In this document: positions 27,129 through 36,166 of the stretch, in pieces
Layout of the letters: each line of letters begins with the position of its first letter
Position numbering within the stretch: the first letter of the stretch is position 1
The notes under the pieces: model-generated
Databases searched by the model: none
Seen by the model: the letters and a program-made list of their open reading frames with translations, nothing else
What the model was told of the DNA's origin: nothing
Position numbers and translations under genes: made by a program
DNA from: Proteiniclasticum ruminis
GTDB taxonomy: Bacteria; Bacillota; Clostridia; Clostridiales; Clostridiaceae
DNA: 64,000 nucleotides
Assembly: GCF_900115135.1 (NCBI RefSeq)
Contig: NZ_FOVK01000001.1
Location: 682,001-746,000 of the forward strand
Direction: 5' to 3'

Positions 27129-28468
27129 TAGATCTCCTCCATAATTTTTACAAATCTATCGATTTCTTCAAGAGTTCTATTTTCGGTGACCGCAATAAGC
27201 ATTGCATCTCCGAGTTCTTCATTTGCCTTCTTCAGATTGAAACCACCCAAGATTCCTTGCGCCCGAAGTTTTTCATTGATTTCGTCAACGGACCGGGGGC
27301 AAAGAACCGCAAACTCTTTAAAGAACGGTTTATTGAACAAAGGTTTGTACTTTCCACTCTTAGTCAACTCCTGGAATGCATAATGTGCTTTCTTAAAGGA
27401 CTGAGAAGCCACTTCCTTCATCCCATGCTTGCCAAGTGTAGCCATATAGATCGCAGCTGTAATAGAATTCAAGGTTTGATCCGAACAGATGTTGGATGTA
27501 GCTTTGAATCTTCTGATATGCTGTTCTCTTGCCTGCAGCGTCAGAACAAAAGCACGTTTACCATCTCTGTCTAATGTCTGGCCTACAATACGGCCAGGCA
27601 TCTTTCTCATGAGCTTTGTTGTGGTAGCCATGAACCCTAGGACAGGACCGCCATAATTGAGGTTCTGACCAAGGGCTTGCCCTTCTCCAACCACAATATC
27701 CGCTTTCAGCTCCCCTGGACTCTTTAGTATACTTAATGCAATAGGATCCACGCTCATAAGAAGAAGCGACTTGTTGTTATGAACAGCTTCTTCAATCTCT
27801 TTCACATTCTCCACAATACCGTAAAAGTTGGGGTATTGGAGCACCACGCCAGCAACATCAGCTGTAAGCTTTTGCTGAAGATCTGAAACATCTGTAACAC
27901 CATCCTTTTCATCTACGAAAAGAATGTCGACATTCCTAAACTTCAGATACGTCTCCAGAACCGCCCTTGTTTCAGGATGTACTGTTTTAGAGACCAGAAT
28001 CTGCTTTCTCTTCGTTTGAACAGAGGCTAGGATTGCTCCTTCAGCAGCAGCAGTGGGCGCGTCGTACATGGAAACATTTGAGACTTCCATGCCTGTAAGA
28101 GCACACATCATCGACTGATACTCAAAAACACTCTGAAGTGTTCCCTGACTGATTTCAGGCTGATACGGGGTATAAGCCGTATAAAATTCAGAACGAGTGA
28201 CAAGAGTTCTGATAATGGATGGAATATAGTGGTCATAGGATCCAGCTCCCAAGAAACAGGTCAGTTCGTCCACACTCTCATTTTTTGATGCAAGGGCACT
28301 GACAATTCTTCTAACTTCGATCTCAGACTTGGACTTGGGAAGGTTCAGATCTTTTTGCAATCGGACATTATCCGGAATACTCTTGAACAGAGCTTCCGTG
28401 GACTCCACACCGATGACGCCAAGCATTTCCTGAACATCTTCCGGTGTATTCGGCAGATATGGATGCAT
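27128..28468 (-). CDS. gcvPA: Glycine dehydrogenase (decarboxylating) subunit 1 (P protein alpha)
   Basis: Non-PLP-lysine half of the heterotetrameric P protein of Gram-positive bacteria. The 446 residues start with [20 protein letters not shown] and include [18 protein letters not shown] and [13 protein letters not shown], all typical. It lies three bases after gcvH and overlaps gcvPB by one. The split into alpha and beta genes is the usual Firmicutes form. Confidence 0.95.
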   Translation of the reverse strand: MHPYLPNTPEDVQEMLGVIGVESTEALFKSIPDNVRLQKDLNLPKSKSEIEVRRIVSALASKNESVDELTCFLGAGSYDHYIPSIIRTLVTRSEFYTAYTPYQPEISQGTLQSVFEYQSMMCALTGMEVSNVSMYDAPTAAAEGAILASVQTKRKQILVSKTVHPETRAVLETYLKFRNVDILFVDEKDGVTDVSDLQQKLTADVAGVVLQYPNFYGIVENVKEIEEAVHNNKSLLLMSVDPIALSILKSPGELKADIVVGEGQALGQNLNYGGPVLGFMATTTKLMRKMPGRIVGQTLDRDGKRAFVLTLQAREQHIRRFKATSNICSDQTLNSITAAIYMATLGKHGMKEVASQSFKKAHYAFQELTKSGKYKPLFNKPFFKEFAVLCPRSVDEINEKLRAQGILGGFNLKKANEELGDAMLIAVTENRTLEEIDRFVKIMEEI

Positions 28469-28471
28469 AGA

Positions 28472-28858
28472 CTATTCCTCCTCAGAAATAAACGCTTCGT
28501 AATCCTCTTTGCTTAACAGTTCCTCAATCTCATCTGCGTCTGTAAGCTTTACAATGACTAGATGATTGTCATATGGAGCTTCATTGACAAGTTCAGGATT
28601 ATCTTCAAGATCTTCATTGATTTCAAGAACCTCACCTGATACAGGCATGATGATATCTGAAGCAGCCTTTACAGACTCCACAACTCCTAGATTGTCATCC
28701 TTGCTGATTTCATCTCCTACTGAAGGAAGCTCGACATATACGATGGACCCAAGAGAATGCTGAGCATAATCAGTTATACCGATATAAGCCTTTTCACCTT
28801 CCACTCTTACCCACTCATGATCCTTTGTGTAGAATAAACCTTCCATTACTAATGACAT
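28472..28858 (-). CDS. gcvH: Glycine cleavage system H protein
   Basis: Lipoyl carrier that moves the aminomethyl group between P, T and L proteins. At 128 residues it has the family length, with YTKDHEWVRVEG at the N-terminus and the lipoylated lysine K64 in GVVESVKAASD. ATG at 28858 lies eight bases after GGAG; an ATG four codons later is possible. It is 46 bases after gcvT. Confidence 0.96.
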   Translation of the reverse strand: MSLVMEGLFYTKDHEWVRVEGEKAYIGITDYAQHSLGSIVYVELPSVGDEISKDDNLGVVESVKAASDIIMPVSGEVLEINEDLEDNPELVNEAPYDNHLVIVKLTDADEIEELLSKEDYEAFISEEE

Positions 28859-28904
28859 AACACTATCTCCTTTAATATTTATTTACGTATTTATTTATTG
28901 TTGA

Positions 28905-29987
28905 CTATTTTTGCAGAAACTTTCGGCTTCTCACCGTAGCCTGGGATGTTTTATTTCTGATTTCCACATCGATCTCAGTGCCCATCTTACTATACTCTGT
29001 CTTCACCATAGCAAGACCGATAATATCTCCCAAGGTTGGGGATTTATACCCGGTGGTGACAAATCCAATCTCTTCACCATCTTTAAGAATACGATAGCCG
29101 TGTCTTGGGATTTTCTTGTCCGACATTGTAAACCCAACAATTTTTCTGGAAACACCGTCTTCTTTTTGCTTTTTAAGCACTTCTTTTCCGATGAAATCTG
29201 CTTTATCAGTTTTTACAAAAAAACCATATCCAGCTTCGATGGGCGTCCAGTTATCACTGAGCTCATTTCCATAAAGCGGCAGATTCGCTTCAAATCTTAA
29301 AGTGTCCCGTGCACCAAGCCCTATGGGTGCTGCACCGTCTTCAATGAGGTTTGTATAGAGCTCCACAACCTTGTCATTGGAAAGATAGATTTCGAATCCG
29401 TCTTCTCCAGTATATCCTGTTCTGGAAACCATACAGTCAATCCCATCAATCTCTACGTTTCTTTTTGCAAAGAAAAACTTGATCTCTGATAAATCTTCAT
29501 CGGTATGTGCCTGGAGCAGAGATTCCGCCTTCGGTCCCTGAATTGCCAGCTGCGCTGTCTCATTGGAAATATTCTGAATTTCCACATGCTCATCCCTGTG
29601 ATTCTCGAGAACCCACTGGTAGTCTTTGTCTGTATTAGACGCATTCACAACAAGAAGGATGTCTTCTTTGCTGAATCTGTAAACCAGGATATCATCCACA
29701 ACCCCGCCGTCTTCTCTGCACATAAATGTATAAAGAACCTGAGAATCGGTAATCTTCTCCAGATCATTGGTGATAAGTCTATTTACAAATGACAGCGCGT
29801 CTGGTCCCTTCACAGTTATTTCTCCCATATGGGATACATCGAAGAGTCCAACATTATTTCTTACAGACTCATGTTCTTTGATGATGCCTTCGAACTCCAC
29901 CGGCATGTACCAACCTGCAAAATCTACGGTTTTACCACCATACTTCTGGTACTCATCAGCTAAAGCTGTTCTTTTTAAATTGTCCAA
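28905..29987 (-). CDS. gcvT: Aminomethyltransferase (glycine cleavage T protein)
   Basis: Transfers the methylene group from aminomethyl-GcvH to tetrahydrofolate and releases ammonia. The 360 residues include VDFAGWYMPVEFEG, VGLFDVSHMGEI with the folate-contacting Asp, SRTGYTGEDGFEIY and LGARDTLRFEANLPLYGNEL. First gene of the series; start ATG with the ribosome site AGGAGG. No glycine riboswitch is visible upstream; instead a perfect palindrome overlaps the promoter. Confidence 0.96.
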   Translation of the reverse strand: MDNLKRTALADEYQKYGGKTVDFAGWYMPVEFEGIIKEHESVRNNVGLFDVSHMGEITVKGPDALSFVNRLITNDLEKITDSQVLYTFMCREDGGVVDDILVYRFSKEDILLVVNASNTDKDYQWVLENHRDEHVEIQNISNETAQLAIQGPKAESLLQAHTDEDLSEIKFFFAKRNVEIDGIDCMVSRTGYTGEDGFEIYLSNDKVVELYTNLIEDGAAPIGLGARDTLRFEANLPLYGNELSDNWTPIEAGYGFFVKTDKADFIGKEVLKKQKEDGVSRKIVGFTMSDKKIPRHGYRILKDGEEIGFVTTGYKSPTLGDIIGLAMVKTEYSKMGTEIDVEIRNKTSQATVRSRKFLQK

Positions 29988-30006
29988 CGGTAAACCTCCT
30001 AACTAC

Positions 30007-30022
30007 ATTATAGTGTACACTA
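30007..30022 (-). promoter_or_regulatory. gcvT promoter -10 with overlapping 12-bp palindrome
   Basis: On the minus strand TATAAT (30007-30012) directly abuts and shares two bases with the perfect palindrome TAGTGTACACTA (30011-30022). No good -35 is seen 17 bases upstream. The layout fits a repressor operator in the spacer; the regulator is unknown. Confidence 0.5.
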
Positions 30023-30525
30023 CTATCATACGCATTTTTAGAAACTTATTCAATAAGGCTTGTGTAATAGTTTACAACGATTTTTTGATGACTTTTTCAC
30101 AAAAATGAAGATATTTAAAACAGATACTCAATTTTTAATTTACTGTACTACCCGATAAAATATGGTTTCAAACAGATTCTGTTTTGAATCAAGCCAATAC
30201 ACTTTATATTTTAATCCTTATTCTCTTGATTTGCATACGAAGTAGTTTCTCTTCCCATATGCCCTGTTTTAGTACAGCATTTTTCAAAAACAATTCCTGA
30301 ATAAGAAAAAACAGCTATCCTATGAACTATTTCACATAGAGTAGATAAAAACTGATAATTTCATCAAAGATTCTTTAGTTTGATAGTATTTAAATAAAAC
30401 ACAGCGCTTTCTATCTCTTTTCTATGAACATCTAAAGGTTTTCTTTTAACATATCATGAATCATGTAACCTATATGTGTATGTTTGTTGAAACTTCTGTG
30501 TCCTTCAAGAATGACCGCATTCCTT
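30023..30525. other. AT-rich intergenic region between divergent gcvT and korA
   Basis: About 500 bases with no credible gene. I looked for a glycine riboswitch on the minus strand and saw none of its conserved purine-rich segments. Confidence 0.55.
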
Positions 30526-30534
30526 TGTTATAAT
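30526..30534 (+). promoter_or_regulatory. Extended -10 promoter of korAB
   Basis: TGT-TATAAT lies 33 bases before the korA start; the -35 position is poor, as is usual with an extended -10. Confidence 0.55.
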
Positions 30535-30566
30535 TGAGGCATCAAAACTTATACGAGGTGAATACT

Positions 30567-32249
30567 ATGGATTTTAACCTACTCATTGGTGGCGCTGCCG
30601 GTCAAGGGATGGAAACATTCAGTGCCACTTTATCAAAAATTCTGCAGAAGAGAGGATACCACCTCTTTACGCTGCAAGATTATATGTCCAGAGTTCGAGG
30701 TGGACATAACTTCTTCCAAATCCGCTTTTCAGAAAAACCTGTGAAAACACATAGGGACGATCTAGATGGAATCATTGCTCTTAACAGTGAAACCATTGAT
30801 CTACACCTGAATCGTCTTCACGAGAATGGATTTATCATTGCAGATGAGGATGTCCCTCATCATGATCCAAGACTCATCACAATCCCTGCAAAAAAACTTG
30901 CTAAGGAAGTCGGAAATCCGAAAGTCCAGTCCAGCGCAATTCTTGGGGCTCTCCTGAAAATATATGGAATGGACCTTGCTTTCGTAAAAGAGATCTTTTC
31001 CTACAAATTTGATGACAAAGTAGTTCAGCAAAACATGGAAGCTTTTCAGAAAGGATATGAGCTGACCCAAGCCCGATTTACCGAGCCAGAAAGAAGTACA
31101 GAGAAGACCATGATGCTCCAAGCCAATGAAAGTATTGCCTTAGGTGCCCTTGCTGCGGGTCTGAAATTCTACAGCGCTTATCCAATGACACCGGCGACAT
31201 CTATCATGAGCTACCTTGTGAAAAAATCTTTTGACGCGAAAGTTGTGGTAGAACAGGCCGAAGATGAGATCGCAGCCATCAATATGGCCATAGGCGCTTC
31301 TTATGCGGGTGTACGGTCCATGACTGGAACATCTGGTGGTGGATATTCTCTTATGGTAGAAGCTGTCGGTATGGCTGGCATCATGGAAACACCGTTGGTT
31401 ATCGCTGAAATACAAAGACCAGGTCCAGCTACTGGACTTCCTACACGTACAGAACAAAGTGATTTGAATTTCGTCATTCATTCTTCTCACGGAGAGTTCC
31501 CTAAGATGGTGATTGCTCTGAGGCATCCAGAGGATGCATTCTATCAGACAGCGAGAGCTTTTAATCTTGCAGATAAATATCAGATTCCGATCATCCTTCT
31601 TGGAGATCAGTATATGGCTGATGCCATTCGAACGGTCAAACCTTTTGATCTCAGTAAAGTGAAGATTGAAAGAAACCTTGCAGATGAGTCTGTGTACCAG
31701 AATGGTAAAGAATACAAACGTTATGAACTCACCGAAACCGGAGTCTCTCCCCGACTTATTCCTGGAAAAGTTGAAGGTACTATGGTCAATGTAGATAGTG
31801 ATGAACATGATGAATCTGGTAACATCACAGAATCCGCTGAGGTTCGTGTCCGAATGGTCGACAAACGAGCCAAGAAACTGGACCTATTGAAAGAGGACCT
31901 ATTGGAACCTGAACTCCTGGGATCAGAGGATCCAGATATTCTCCTTCTAGGATTCGGAAGTCTTCATAGCCCACTTTCAGAAGCAGTGGATCTTTTAAAT
32001 GCTGAAAGTGGAACTAAGTTCTCCGCTCTTGTCTTTGGTGATGTATGGCCGTTGCCTACAAAAAAACTTGAGGAACTCTCCTCAAAAGCAAGACTTCTCA
32101 TCAATGTGGAGCAGAACAGCACCGGACAGCTTGCTGCACTGATCAGTCAAGTCACGGGTATTAGAGTACATCAGTCTGTGCTGAAGTATGATGGAAGACC
32201 ACTTTCTGCGACTGAAATTAGAGACAAAGTACTGGAGGGACTGAAATGA
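30567..32249 (+). CDS. korA: 2-oxoacid:ferredoxin oxidoreductase, fused gamma-alpha subunit
   Basis: Large subunit of a two-gene 2-oxoacid:ferredoxin oxidoreductase, which oxidatively decarboxylates 2-oxoacids to acyl-CoA and reduces ferredoxin. Residues 1 to about 185 are the gamma domain (GGAAGQGMETFSATLSKIL, then SRVRGGHNFFQIRF); the rest is the alpha domain (GLKFYSAYPMTPATSIM, TGTSGGGYSLMVE, RPGPATGLPTRTEQSDL). I use the ATG at 30567, after GAGGTG, giving 560 residues; an upstream in-frame ATG at 30534 lies on the promoter. Substrate could be 2-oxoglutarate, pyruvate or branched-chain 2-oxoacids; sequence alone does not settle it. Confidence 0.92.
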   Translation: MDFNLLIGGAAGQGMETFSATLSKILQKRGYHLFTLQDYMSRVRGGHNFFQIRFSEKPVKTHRDDLDGIIALNSETIDLHLNRLHENGFIIADEDVPHHDPRLITIPAKKLAKEVGNPKVQSSAILGALLKIYGMDLAFVKEIFSYKFDDKVVQQNMEAFQKGYELTQARFTEPERSTEKTMMLQANESIALGALAAGLKFYSAYPMTPATSIMSYLVKKSFDAKVVVEQAEDEIAAINMAIGASYAGVRSMTGTSGGGYSLMVEAVGMAGIMETPLVIAEIQRPGPATGLPTRTEQSDLNFVIHSSHGEFPKMVIALRHPEDAFYQTARAFNLADKYQIPIILLGDQYMADAIRTVKPFDLSKVKIERNLADESVYQNGKEYKRYELTETGVSPRLIPGKVEGTMVNVDSDEHDESGNITESAEVRVRMVDKRAKKLDLLKEDLLEPELLGSEDPDILLLGFGSLHSPLSEAVDLLNAESGTKFSALVFGDVWPLPTKKLEELSSKARLLINVEQNSTGQLAALISQVTGIRVHQSVLKYDGRPLSATEIRDKVLEGLK

Positions 32250-33103
32250 TCAAGAAGAAAGAATTTGTCACATTTGAAACTGCCTGGTGTCCAGGCTGTG
32301 GAGATTTCGCCATACTGGAAGCTTTGAAGGAAACTTTGGAAGAAATGAACAAAAGTCCTCATGAAGTTCTTGTTGTTGGCGGTATCGGCCAAGCAGCCAA
32401 GACCCCTCAATACATCAATGCCAATGGCTTTGAAGGTCTGCACGGAAGAGCACTTCCTCCTGCCGCTGCAGCAAAAATCGCCAATCATAAACTGACCGTT
32501 ATCATAGATACCGGAGATGGAGATTCTTATGGTGAAGGCGGAAACCACTTTATCCATAACATTAAACGAAATGTGGATATGACTCATTTCGTTCATGACA
32601 ATCAGATTTATGGACTCACAAAAGGTCAAAGTTCTCCCACCTCAGACTTAGGACATGTGACTGACTTTACACCAAATGGTGTGAATACAAACCCAATCAA
32701 CCCAATGGTTGCAGCCATCGGACTCGGATGCGGTTTTGTCGCAAGAGCATTCAGTGGAGATAAAGAGCATTTGAAAACCATCATGAAAGCTGCCATCAAC
32801 TACAATGGTTATGCACTGGTAGACATCCTCCAGCCCTGTGTGAGCTTTAATAAAGTAAACACCTTTGCCTGGTACAAAAAGCGTGTCTATAATCTGGATC
32901 TAGACGCATCCTATAACCCTACAGACAAAGTCAAAGCTTTTGAAAAAGCACTGGAATGGGGAGATAAGATTCCCACCGGCATACTGTATATAAACGATGG
33001 CCCCAGCTATGTAGACAAGGTACCATTCCTTCAAGATAAACCACTGGTGGATCTGCCTGTTGAACATGAGACCATACAGACATTCCTGAACGAATTTATG
33101 TAG
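32246..33103 (+). CDS. korB: 2-oxoacid:ferredoxin oxidoreductase, beta subunit (TPP-binding)
   Basis: TPP-binding partner of KorA. The 285-residue protein has the Fe-S/TPP-region motif TAWC15PGC18GDF, the TPP-Mg motif GDGDSYGEGGNH near residue 93, and a closing region (LQPCVSFN) typical of the family. It overlaps korA by four bases (ATGA), so the subunits are translated in step. No separate ferredoxin-like delta gene is present, as expected for the two-subunit form. Confidence 0.93.
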   Translation: MIKKKEFVTFETAWCPGCGDFAILEALKETLEEMNKSPHEVLVVGGIGQAAKTPQYINANGFEGLHGRALPPAAAAKIANHKLTVIIDTGDGDSYGEGGNHFIHNIKRNVDMTHFVHDNQIYGLTKGQSSPTSDLGHVTDFTPNGVNTNPINPMVAAIGLGCGFVARAFSGDKEHLKTIMKAAINYNGYALVDILQPCVSFNKVNTFAWYKKRVYNLDLDASYNPTDKVKAFEKALEWGDKIPTGILYINDGPSYVDKVPFLQDKPLVDLPVEHETIQTFLNEFM

Positions 33104-33106
33104 TTT

Positions 33107-33156
33107 AAAAGGGATTGAGGCATACTAGCAAAACTAGCATTGCCTCAATCCCTTTT
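33107..33156 (+). terminator. Terminator of korAB
   Basis: A 16-bp perfect stem (33107-33122 with 33141-33156) capped by an inner CTAG/CTAG hairpin and ending in TTTT. Confidence 0.85.
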
Positions 33157-33250
33157 ATCATATAAGGTCTGAAGTCAACACTTCATGCTCAAATAGACAC
33201 TATGCTTTTTTTCCTGCTGAAAGCTGCACTGATTTTTGGTTCACCTTTCA

Positions 33251-33298
33251 TAAACACAAAGAAGACCAGGAAGGGGATCCTGGTCTTCTTTGTGTTTA
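33251..33298. terminator. Perfect 21-bp hairpin downstream of the siderophore operon
   Basis: 33251-33271 and 33278-33298 are perfectly complementary over 21 bases around a six-base loop. It lies 75 bases after the stop of yclQ (minus strand) and may be its terminator or an RNA 3' stabiliser; the T-run after the stem is weak on both strands. Confidence 0.6.
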
Positions 33299-33372
33299 AG
33301 GAGTGTATAAAGTATAGGTTGTATTTGTTATATATTCTGAGACTTCTTCAGTGAATGATAGGCCTTCACGGA

Positions 33373-34362
33373 TTATTTCTCAAGGGATTCTAAAATCTCA
33401 TCCAGCATGACACCTGTTCCACTAAAACCACCGGAAGTGATATACCATACTTCTGGATTGAGGTAATGAATCTTGCCATTCTTAAAGGCTTCTGTTTCCT
33501 TCACAATATCGTTATCCATCGCTGCAGATGCATCGGTTTCGCCACCAACCACTGCCGCTCTATCAATAACATAAAGATTCTCTGGATTCTTTTCCAGAAT
33601 ATATTCATAAGTGATGCTCATTCCATGGGTAGCTTCTTCAATATTCTCATCAGCTTCCTTGAATCCCAGCGTGTTGTGAATGATACCAAATCTGGAGACT
33701 TTTCCATAAGCGCTGAGTGATCCGTCATTCGCTAAAACCACTAGAGCATTTTCATCTTTTTCTGCTACTTTTCCAGCAATGTCCTCTACTTTAGCTTTAA
33801 GAGAAGAAATGTTCTCTTCAACTTCACTTTCTTTTCCAAACAGCTCTCCAATGAGCGTAGCATTATCTTCCACAGAACTCATATAATCTTCACTGTCCAC
33901 AGTGAGATATACAGTAGGTGCAATCTTAGATAGTTCTTCATAGGCTGCAGCAGTTCTTCCAGAAATAAAAATCACATCTGGAGACAGTTCAAAGATCTTC
34001 TCAAAGTCAGGTTCTTTTAAGGTTCCAACATTGGCATATTTGCTCTCATCGTTATACTTCTCGAGGAAGGAAGGAATGTTTCCCATTGGAAGCCCCATAA
34101 CCTCAATGCCAACATTATCCATGATATCCAGAAGACCGTAGTCAAAAACAATGACTTTTTCTGGATTCTTAGGTAGGGTCACTTCACCAAGCTCATGAGT
34201 AATGGTCATTTCACCGGCTTCTTCTGGACTGTTGACACTTTCTACTGTAGTTTCAGGTGTTTCCTTAGGTTCATCAGCCTTAGCGCTGCTTCCACAGGCG
34301 GAAAGCACCATGACAGCACTGAGTAGTAAAGCAGAGACGATGATATTTTTCTTGTTTTTCAT
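33373..34362 (-). CDS. yclQ: Siderophore-binding lipoprotein of an ABC importer (YclQ/FatB type)
   Basis: Substrate-binding protein of 329 residues, lipid-anchored outside the membrane. The lipobox LSAC puts the modified cysteine at residue 23, followed by an acidic linker and a class III periplasmic-binding fold: PEKVIVFDYGLLDIMDNVG, ELSPDVIFISGR and a long connecting helix. The gene order permease-permease-ATPase-binding protein matches Bacillus subtilis yclNOPQ (petrobactin uptake), so a catecholate siderophore is likely, but the ligand is not proved. Last gene of the operon. Confidence 0.9.
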   Translation of the reverse strand: MKNKKNIIVSALLLSAVMVLSACGSSAKADEPKETPETTVESVNSPEEAGEMTITHELGEVTLPKNPEKVIVFDYGLLDIMDNVGIEVMGLPMGNIPSFLEKYNDESKYANVGTLKEPDFEKIFELSPDVIFISGRTAAAYEELSKIAPTVYLTVDSEDYMSSVEDNATLIGELFGKESEVEENISSLKAKVEDIAGKVAEKDENALVVLANDGSLSAYGKVSRFGIIHNTLGFKEADENIEEATHGMSITYEYILEKNPENLYVIDRAAVVGGETDASAAMDNDIVKETEAFKNGKIHYLNPEVWYITSGGFSGTGVMLDEILESLEK

Positions 34363-34402
34363 TTTTGCACCTCTTAATTTATTGTCTTATTGATTCAGAT
34401 CA

Positions 34403-35224
34403 TTACATGACTTTTTTGGATAATAGTGTTAATGGAGTGCCAGGAACTTCACAGTCACACAAACCTTCCTGGTAGTAAGTACAGATTTTCTTTCCGCCCA
34501 GATGATGCACATCAAACTCCATATCAAATACTTCGCTGAGCACCTGAGCATCTATGATATTTTCCGTATCATCGTAGTATTTGATATGACCATCCTGAAG
34601 CGCCACAATCTTATCTGAATAGCAGGAAGCAAAGTTGATATCATGAATGACAAGAACAACCGTCTTGCCCAAATCATCTACAATTTTCCTCAGAATCTTC
34701 ATGATCTCCACCGCATGTTTCATATCCAGATTGTTCAATGGTTCATCAAGCAGAATATACTCTGTGTCCTGTGCAAGCACCATGGCAATATAAGCCCTTT
34801 GCTTCTGGCCTCCTGAAAGCTCATTGATATAACTGTTCTCTATATCCTTCAGCTTCAGGTAATCAATGGCCTGATCCACAAACCGCTCATCACTCTCCGT
34901 GAGATTTCCCTTCGAATATGGAAATCTGCCAAAAGATACCAGCTCTCTCACCGTGAGCTTAACATTAAGATTATTGCTTTGTCTCAATATCGATATTTTC
35001 TTTGCCAGTTCTCTGGATTTCCAATTCTTCAGGGTGATTCCATCAATGGTCACCTCTCCTTCACTGACATCCATAAGCCTCGAAATCATGGAAAGAAGTG
35101 TACTCTTCCCAGCTCCATTGGGTCCGATGAATGAGGTGATATATCCTTTTTCGATATTTAGAGTGACATTTTTCACCACTTCTTTGCTTTCATATCTCTT
35201 TGTTAGATTTCTTACACTGATCAT
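34403..35224 (-). CDS. yclP: Siderophore ABC importer ATPase (YclP/FatE type) with Cys-rich tail
   Basis: ATP-binding subunit in the cytoplasm. Walker A GPNGAGKST (about 34-42), signature LSGGQKQR, Walker B YILLDEPLNNLD and the H-loop IHDINFA are all present. The family normally ends soon after a KKICTYY-like segment; here about 22 residues follow, bringing C256 and C258 near C248. The tail could bind metal, which is my speculation. It overlaps yclO by four bases. Confidence 0.92.
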   Translation of the reverse strand: MISVRNLTKRYESKEVVKNVTLNIEKGYITSFIGPNGAGKSTLLSMISRLMDVSEGEVTIDGITLKNWKSRELAKKISILRQSNNLNVKLTVRELVSFGRFPYSKGNLTESDERFVDQAIDYLKLKDIENSYINELSGGQKQRAYIAMVLAQDTEYILLDEPLNNLDMKHAVEIMKILRKIVDDLGKTVVLVIHDINFASCYSDKIVALQDGHIKYYDDTENIIDAQVLSEVFDMEFDVHHLGGKKICTYYQEGLCDCEVPGTPLTLLSKKVM

Positions 35225-36165
35225 AATTGATTCTCCCTTAACAGCAGATAAATGAAATAGAGTCCACCAATAAAATTAATGATTACACTGATTGGTGTAC
35301 TGAACACAAAAATCCGTTCCACCATCAGCTGACCGTACACCAAAGCAGTGGAACTGATGAGCATCGCACCGATTAACAGATATGTGTGCTTAAAAGTCTT
35401 CAGAAGCTCTCTAGAAAGGTTTGTCACCAGGATTCCAAGAAAAGTGATAGGGCCAACCAAAGCGGTAGATACCGAAATAAGCACAGCTACGATGATGAGC
35501 ATAGAATTGACAAGTTTTTTATGGTTGATTCCAAGATTTACCGCATGATCCTTTCCTAAAGAAAGAACATCCAGTTCTTTCGCTTTCATCATCCCCATTG
35601 CCATTGTTCCAATAAGAAGCACTGCCGAAATCATAAGAACATCTGTATTGATATTATTAAAACTTGCGAATAGTCTTCCCTGAAGCGTAAGAAACTCATT
35701 GGGGTCAATGATGACCTGAAGGAAGGATGAAGCACTTCTAAAGAGTGTCCCCGTGATGATTCCTACAAGCAGCAGGAGATAAATATTACCTCCAACTTTT
35801 CGAAGTATGCCACCAAGAATCCCTACACTGAAGAGAACCATAACCACTACTGAAAAGAGAAAGGTAATTCGCACATCCACTTTTGCTATGGCTTCTGATC
35901 CAATGAAGAATATGGAGACAGTTTGGATAAATACAAATACGGAGTCTAGTCCCAGGACGCTGGGTGTAAGTATTCGGTTTTCTGTTACTGTCTGGAAGAT
36001 CAGTGAAGCATAGGCTATGGCTCCTCCAGTAAGAGCGATGGCAAGAATTTTAGGTATTCTTCTGGACAAGGCGTACTCGTAACTGTTGGGGTTAAGCCCA
36101 AGAAAGAGAAACAGTGCAATCCCCAGAAGGAGGAGGAGGCTGAGTACAGTTATTTTTTTCTTCAT
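35221..36165 (-). CDS. yclO: Siderophore ABC importer permease (YclO/FatC type)
   Basis: One of two FecCD-family permease subunits, 314 residues with about nine to ten membrane spans. Family segments include ALTGGAIAYASLIFQTVTENRILTPSVLGLDS near the N-terminus and GPITFLGILVTNLSREL before the last spans, the coupling region that meets the ATPase. One base separates it from yclN and it overlaps yclP by four. Confidence 0.92.
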   Translation of the reverse strand: MKKKITVLSLLLLLGIALFLFLGLNPNSYEYALSRRIPKILAIALTGGAIAYASLIFQTVTENRILTPSVLGLDSVFVFIQTVSIFFIGSEAIAKVDVRITFLFSVVVMVLFSVGILGGILRKVGGNIYLLLLVGIITGTLFRSASSFLQVIIDPNEFLTLQGRLFASFNNINTDVLMISAVLLIGTMAMGMMKAKELDVLSLGKDHAVNLGINHKKLVNSMLIIVAVLISVSTALVGPITFLGILVTNLSRELLKTFKHTYLLIGAMLISSTALVYGQLMVERIFVFSTPISVIINFIGGLYFIYLLLRENQL

Positions 36166-36166
36166 A

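Noticed and set aside
29988-30566. Glycine riboswitch upstream of gcvT
   Set aside because: Expected by analogy, but the conserved tandem aptamer segments are not visible on the minus strand.
31140-31808. A 222-codon open frame antisense to korA
   Set aside because: It lies wholly inside korA, whose domains are certain, and has no ribosome site; the translation is His/Ser/Arg-rich shadow sequence.
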